Source of the DNA: a virus
Virus record (IMG/VR): IMGVR_UViG_3300031963_000589
Location: 1-32,338 of that record
Strand: one strand, 5' to 3'
DNA length: 32,338 bases
Within the stretch, counting starts at the first letter, position 1. Every line of letters begins with the position of its first letter. The notes under the pieces were generated by a model, which saw nothing but the letters and a program-made list of their open reading frames with translations, searched no databases and was not told the origin of the DNA. Shown piece by piece: positions 28,899-32,338 of this stretch. The position numbers and the translations under genes are program-made.

Positions 28899-31837
28899 TA
28901 TTTTACAGCGGTGTTGTTGAGGATCGCTTCGATCCATTAACTCTTGGACGATGCAAAGTTCGTATCGTTGGTCTTCACACGGAAGATAAAAAAATATTAC
29001 CAACAGAATCATTACCTTGGGCATATCCACTACAACCAATAACATCTGCTGCTATGAGCGGAATAGGACATTCGCCTGTTGGACCTGTTGAAGGAACATG
29101 GGTAATGATAATCTTTAGAGATCAAGAACAACAAATTCCTGTAATGATTGGCACTCTTGGTGGTATTCCGCAATCAAAAGAAAAAAATAGTTTATATCTA
29201 AACGATGATGATACAGTCCTACTTAATAACGAGAGCGCTGAAGACATTAGAAGTTTAGATGGCACAGTCGCATTAGATTCTGATGGAAATCCAATTGTTG
29301 GTGGTGATTCTAATCCAGTATCAACAGGTTCTGGCAGCACATTACCAACTAACCAACCAACAACTAATGTTGATGAGGAATATATTGGTCCATTAACAAG
29401 GGAAGACATCGATAAGTATAAGATTTCTATTGCCAATCTTGAAACACAATCTAGTGTTGGTGGGGAAGTTAATTACAATTCTCTTGGCGTTGTTGGTGGA
29501 CAAAATTATGGTGTTGTAAATGCGTATGGTAATCTTGGTAAATACCAATTAAGTGGATATTCATTGTTTGTTCTTGGGTATGTTTCTTCAGTTCTTAACA
29601 GTTCTTCTGAGAGAACATTCCCCTCAAACTTTAAACTGGTTGACGAAACAATTTGGCAGAATAAAGAGGGTGTAAAAAATGTAGCAGATTTTCTTTCAAG
29701 TTTACAAGCGCAAGAATCTGCTATGGATGAGTATACAAGATACAATTATAAACAACTAAAAGCTCTTGGTATTATTAATGATTCAATGCCAAAGAAAGAA
29801 ATTCTCGGATATCTTTCTATTGCTCATCCTGAAGGGCATCGTAGAGTAGTTTCGTTTAAGAATAACACAGATATACAGGATGGATACGGAAATACATCAA
29901 CTGAAAGGTATCAAGTAGGTTACTCATCCCTAGAGGGAGATCAACCAAAAACATTACCACAGAATGTTCCTGTTGGCGCAGACGCTAGTGAGCCAGCAAT
30001 TGGAGAGCAAAAACCTGATGGAACTATAAGCACAGGAACATCAGTTTCTGGTCAATCAGGGCAAGGTTTTAAAGATCCAAATTTTAAGTATCCATTAAAA
30101 AATCATTTAAATGAACCAGACACAAATAGACTCGCTAGAAATCAATTTATTGAGAAAACAACTGTTGCTTTAAAAGATGCAACCAAAGAATTAAAAGTTC
30201 CAACTGCTATTTCTAATTCAACTTGGAATCAACCAGACTCACCATATAATGCCAGATATCCATTTAACCATGTATATCAGGGAGAAAGTGGTCATCTAAT
30301 GGAATTTGATGACACACCAGAAAATGAACGTATACACATTTACCACACAAAAGGAACTTTTACAGAAGTTGATGTAAATGGAACGCAAGTAAATAAAATT
30401 GTTGGTGATGGATATGAGATTGTTGATAGAAATGGTTATCTTTACGTTAAAGGTGCTTACAATGTAACAGTTGATGGAACAACAAAAATTTACTGCCGTA
30501 GTGCAGCTGATATTGAAATTATTGGCGATGCGAGAGTTTATTGTAGAAATGATGTCGACATGGAGGTTTCTGGCAGTATGAACCTTGCTGTTAATGAAAC
30601 TTTAAATATTCGTTGCAGAACATTTCATATGCGTGTTCTTGATAACTCGACTACATATGTAAACAATAAATTTGGTTTAGTTGTTGGTGGAAATATGGAT
30701 GTTCGATGTGATTCTAATCTGTCTATGGAATCGGTTGGTAATATGAATGTGTATTCTGGTTCAAACTTATCTCTCGCTTCTGAACTATCAACAAACATAC
30801 ATGCTTCTAATCAACTTAATTTAACATCTATGACTGAAACAAATCATTATACTGAAGGTGAAGCGAAATATTATTCTACTGGGATATTACACGTAAGAGG
30901 TTCTTCTGGATTAAGAATGCGTGGTGGTAATTTTGTACAGTTAACATCTGGTGGTAATGTTCGTATAGATGGAACCAACACATTTTTGCAATCTGGTGGA
31001 AATGTTGCTGCTAGTTCATCAGGTATAGCTGCTATCGCATCTAAATCAAGTGTAATTACATTTGCTAAAATTGATGATGCTGGTGAAAGAATAACACCTG
31101 TAAATTCGTTTTTTGAAACATTATCAACGCCACCGAGAAATATATCGAAATCTCAATATTTTGAAACAGAAGATGATGGTAATCCTGAAACATATATTAA
31201 ACGAGAACAGGAAGCTGGCAGAATTAATCCAGCCGAGAAACCAGTAGCAGTAGAAACAACACCCGCAGATCCTCCGAAACTTGATTCTAAACCAGTTTCT
31301 TGTGCTGGTTTTGCTAACTTTACAGAATTCCCATTATCAACTAAACTGTCAGATAATTTTTTCCTTGGAGATTTTTTACCAGGTGGTGGAACAGGTTACA
31401 TATGCACTTCCTCATCTCCACATAAGTTGCAAGATCAAGCTGGTCTTACAAAAGCAGAAATTGTATGTAATTTGAAGGGTCTTGCAGTTAATGTTCTTGA
31501 GAATTTAATTAAGATAGTTCCAAAATCAGAATTTATTATTACTTCTGGTTACAGACAACTTGGTTTGGTTGGTGCGGAGTCTAAAACATCACAACATCCA
31601 AAAGGACAAGCGTGTGATATTGTTCTTAAGAAAACACCAAGAGATCGTAAGAAACATTATGATTTGATTAATCAAATGAGATCAACCATACCACACGATC
31701 AGTTGTTACTCGAGTATCTTGCTAGTGGAGCTGTGTGGATTCATGTATCTTGGACATCAAGTTGTAGATCTCAATGTTTTACAATGAACAATCACGCTAG
31801 AGTTTCGAACTTTGGCGAATTTAACTTAATTGTATAA
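28895..31837 (+). CDS. 5: gp5-like baseplate spike with lysozyme-like and M15 peptidase domains
   Basis: A 980-residue protein, much longer than T4 gp5 (575). Residues 1-95 are the OB-fold (VEDRFDPLTLGRCKVRIVGLHTED...GTWVMIIF). ~160-330 is a lysozyme/transglycosylase-like segment (NLETQSS with Glu183, GNLGKYQLSGY at 213-222). ~470-730 is the repetitive beta-helix. ~810-980 is an M15-type peptidase domain with SGYR (Arg887), SQHPKGQACD (His901, Asp908), a Q-L-L-L-E (Glu940) and WIHVSW (His950). The spike pierces the envelope, and the enzyme domains open the peptidoglycan. The lysozyme-like part is less certain than the M15 part. Confidence 0.85.
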   Translation: MIFYSGVVEDRFDPLTLGRCKVRIVGLHTEDKKILPTESLPWAYPLQPITSAAMSGIGHSPVGPVEGTWVMIIFRDQEQQIPVMIGTLGGIPQSKEKNSLYLNDDDTVLLNNESAEDIRSLDGTVALDSDGNPIVGGDSNPVSTGSGSTLPTNQPTTNVDEEYIGPLTREDIDKYKISIANLETQSSVGGEVNYNSLGVVGGQNYGVVNAYGNLGKYQLSGYSLFVLGYVSSVLNSSSERTFPSNFKLVDETIWQNKEGVKNVADFLSSLQAQESAMDEYTRYNYKQLKALGIINDSMPKKEILGYLSIAHPEGHRRVVSFKNNTDIQDGYGNTSTERYQVGYSSLEGDQPKTLPQNVPVGADASEPAIGEQKPDGTISTGTSVSGQSGQGFKDPNFKYPLKNHLNEPDTNRLARNQFIEKTTVALKDATKELKVPTAISNSTWNQPDSPYNARYPFNHVYQGESGHLMEFDDTPENERIHIYHTKGTFTEVDVNGTQVNKIVGDGYEIVDRNGYLYVKGAYNVTVDGTTKIYCRSAADIEIIGDARVYCRNDVDMEVSGSMNLAVNETLNIRCRTFHMRVLDNSTTYVNNKFGLVVGGNMDVRCDSNLSMESVGNMNVYSGSNLSLASELSTNIHASNQLNLTSMTETNHYTEGEAKYYSTGILHVRGSSGLRMRGGNFVQLTSGGNVRIDGTNTFLQSGGNVAASSSGIAAIASKSSVITFAKIDDAGERITPVNSFFETLSTPPRNISKSQYFETEDDGNPETYIKREQEAGRINPAEKPVAVETTPADPPKLDSKPVSCAGFANFTEFPLSTKLSDNFFLGDFLPGGGTGYICTSSSPHKLQDQAGLTKAEIVCNLKGLAVNVLENLIKIVPKSEFIITSGYRQLGLVGAESKTSQHPKGQACDIVLKKTPRDRKKHYDLINQMRSTIPHDQLLLEYLASGAVWIHVSWTSSCRSQCFTMNNHARVSNFGEFNLIV

Positions 31838-31851
31838 GGAGTTTATACTAT

Positions 31852-32145
31852 ATGCCAGCAGCAGGTTTAATAAATTTATCAGTAGCTGGTGGATTAGTAG
31901 ATTTAAATCTAAATCCATCAACTAATGCTGGGTTTTCTAGTGAAACTAGATTTGAAGATTATGTTCCAGCGTTACTTAATGCTAGAGTTGCAGGTCATGG
32001 AGTAGCTCCACATTCTGCACCAAATAGAATGGTGCAAGCAAGTAATAATGTTTATGTTAAAAATTTTAGAGTTTGCAGAGTTGGTGATTTGTGTGATTGT
32101 GGTCATCCTATCGCCAATGGAGCTTCAACTGTCTTTGTCAATTAA
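31852..32145 (+). CDS. 5.4: PAAR-like spike tip protein
   Basis: A 97-residue protein of the PAAR type that caps the gp5 spike. It has MPAAGLINLSVAGG, a V-A-G-H-G-V-A-P-H block and a C-terminal RVCRVGDLCDCGHPIANGAS with Cys/His residues that bind a metal in the family. It has an AAGGAG site and is next to gp5, as in T4 (gene 5.4). Confidence 0.87.
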   Translation: MPAAGLINLSVAGGLVDLNLNPSTNAGFSSETRFEDYVPALLNARVAGHGVAPHSAPNRMVQASNNVYVKNFRVCRVGDLCDCGHPIANGASTVFVN

Positions 32146-32338
32146 ATGAGTGTTTACGCCCTAGATTATCAAAAATTATTAGAAAAAAGAAATCTTTTAA
32201 ACAGAGATTTTTATGATGCAACATATACAAATTATGATAAACTACCATCAGAGCAAACGAAGTTAGATGATTTAGAAAGTTTTGTTAAATCAAATGTTTC
32301 TCAAATAACTCCATTGCTTGCTCAAACAGTATCTGCAG
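32146..32338 (+). CDS. Unknown protein, 5' part only
   Basis: A reading frame that starts with the ATG directly after the PAAR stop codon and runs off the window. The visible 64 residues are MSVYALDYQKLLEKRNLLNR and a charged helical region with FYDATYTNYDKLPSE. In T4 the next gene after 5.4 is the wedge gene 6, but this N-terminus does not resemble it clearly. It is probably a small baseplate-operon protein. Confidence 0.6.
   Translation, partial: MSVYALDYQKLLEKRNLLNRDFYDATYTNYDKLPSEQTKLDDLESFVKSNVSQITPLLAQTVSA

Noticed and set aside
1-32338. CRISPR arrays, insertion sequences, integrase or attachment sites
   Set aside because: No regularly spaced identical repeats, no transposase or integrase genes and no terminal inverted repeats were seen; repeated tRNA-like sequences are tRNA genes.

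Overview
This window is part of an AT-rich genome of a T4-like myovirus. The hallmark genes are homologues of T4 gp32 (ssDNA-binding protein), gp59 (helicase loader), gp33 (late transcription), gp16 (small terminase), gp26/gp51 (hub assembly), gp4 (head completion), gp48, gp53, a gp27-like hub, gp5 and a PAAR spike tip. The accessory genes (PhoH, MazG-like, 2OG-Fe(II) oxygenases, ClpP, AhpC) resemble those of aquatic T4-like phages of cyanobacteria, SAR11 or methylophilids. The host is probably a Gram-negative proteobacterium: the phage carries a circularly permuted (two-piece) tmRNA, an architecture known from Alphaproteobacteria, some Betaproteobacteria and some cyanobacteria, with a beta/gamma-like tag (ANDEVYALAA). 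The host assignment is inference.

Layout. (1) 1-6048, plus strand: 3' end of phoH, a PD-(D/E)XK nuclease, AhpC, an SGNH hydrolase, a small membrane protein, AhpD, the permuted tmRNA, a 2OG-Fe(II) oxygenase, a late-promoter-led conserved gene, a SleB-type wall hydrolase, a ClpP-like protease and two small conserved genes. (2) 6118-11680, minus strand: ten tightly packed genes that mostly encode exported or membrane proteins, including a GH19 endolysin and a 717-residue secreted protein with Cys-rich repeats. (3) 11681-14475, plus strand: a phosphoribosyltransferase/beta-propeller fusion, an unknown partner gene and a MazG-like gene, served by three consensus sigma70-type promoters. (4) 14493-16862: twelve tRNA genes interspersed with two 2OG-Fe(II) oxygenase genes and preceded, after tRNA-Cys, by a perfect TTGACA-N17-TATAAT promoter and a candidate structured RNA. 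One tRNA has initiator-type features. (5) 16876-19998, plus strand: RNase H-like protein, small genes, gp33, gp59, an acidic protein and gp32, ending in a strong bidirectional terminator. (6) 20026-25793, minus strand: a degenerate 2OG-oxygenase-fold protein, a possible tail-length protein, gp51-like, gp26, gp16, holin, a small acidic protein, a gp19/gp54-like tube protein, an unknown virion-type protein and gp4. (7) 25836-32338, plus strand: baseplate genes gp48, gp53, hub, gp5, PAAR and a gene cut by the window end.

How it fits together: sigma70-like promoters serve the tRNA/regulatory region, while T4-type late promoters (TATAAATA or NATAAATA), expected to be used through gp33, serve gene 32, the 4199 gene and the baseplate operon. 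The accessory functions centre on host translation (tmRNA, initiator-like tRNA, 11 other tRNAs), proteolysis (ClpP), peroxide defence (AhpC plus its specific reductant AhpD) and cell wall attack (SleB-like, GH19, and a gp5 spike with two candidate wall-active domains).
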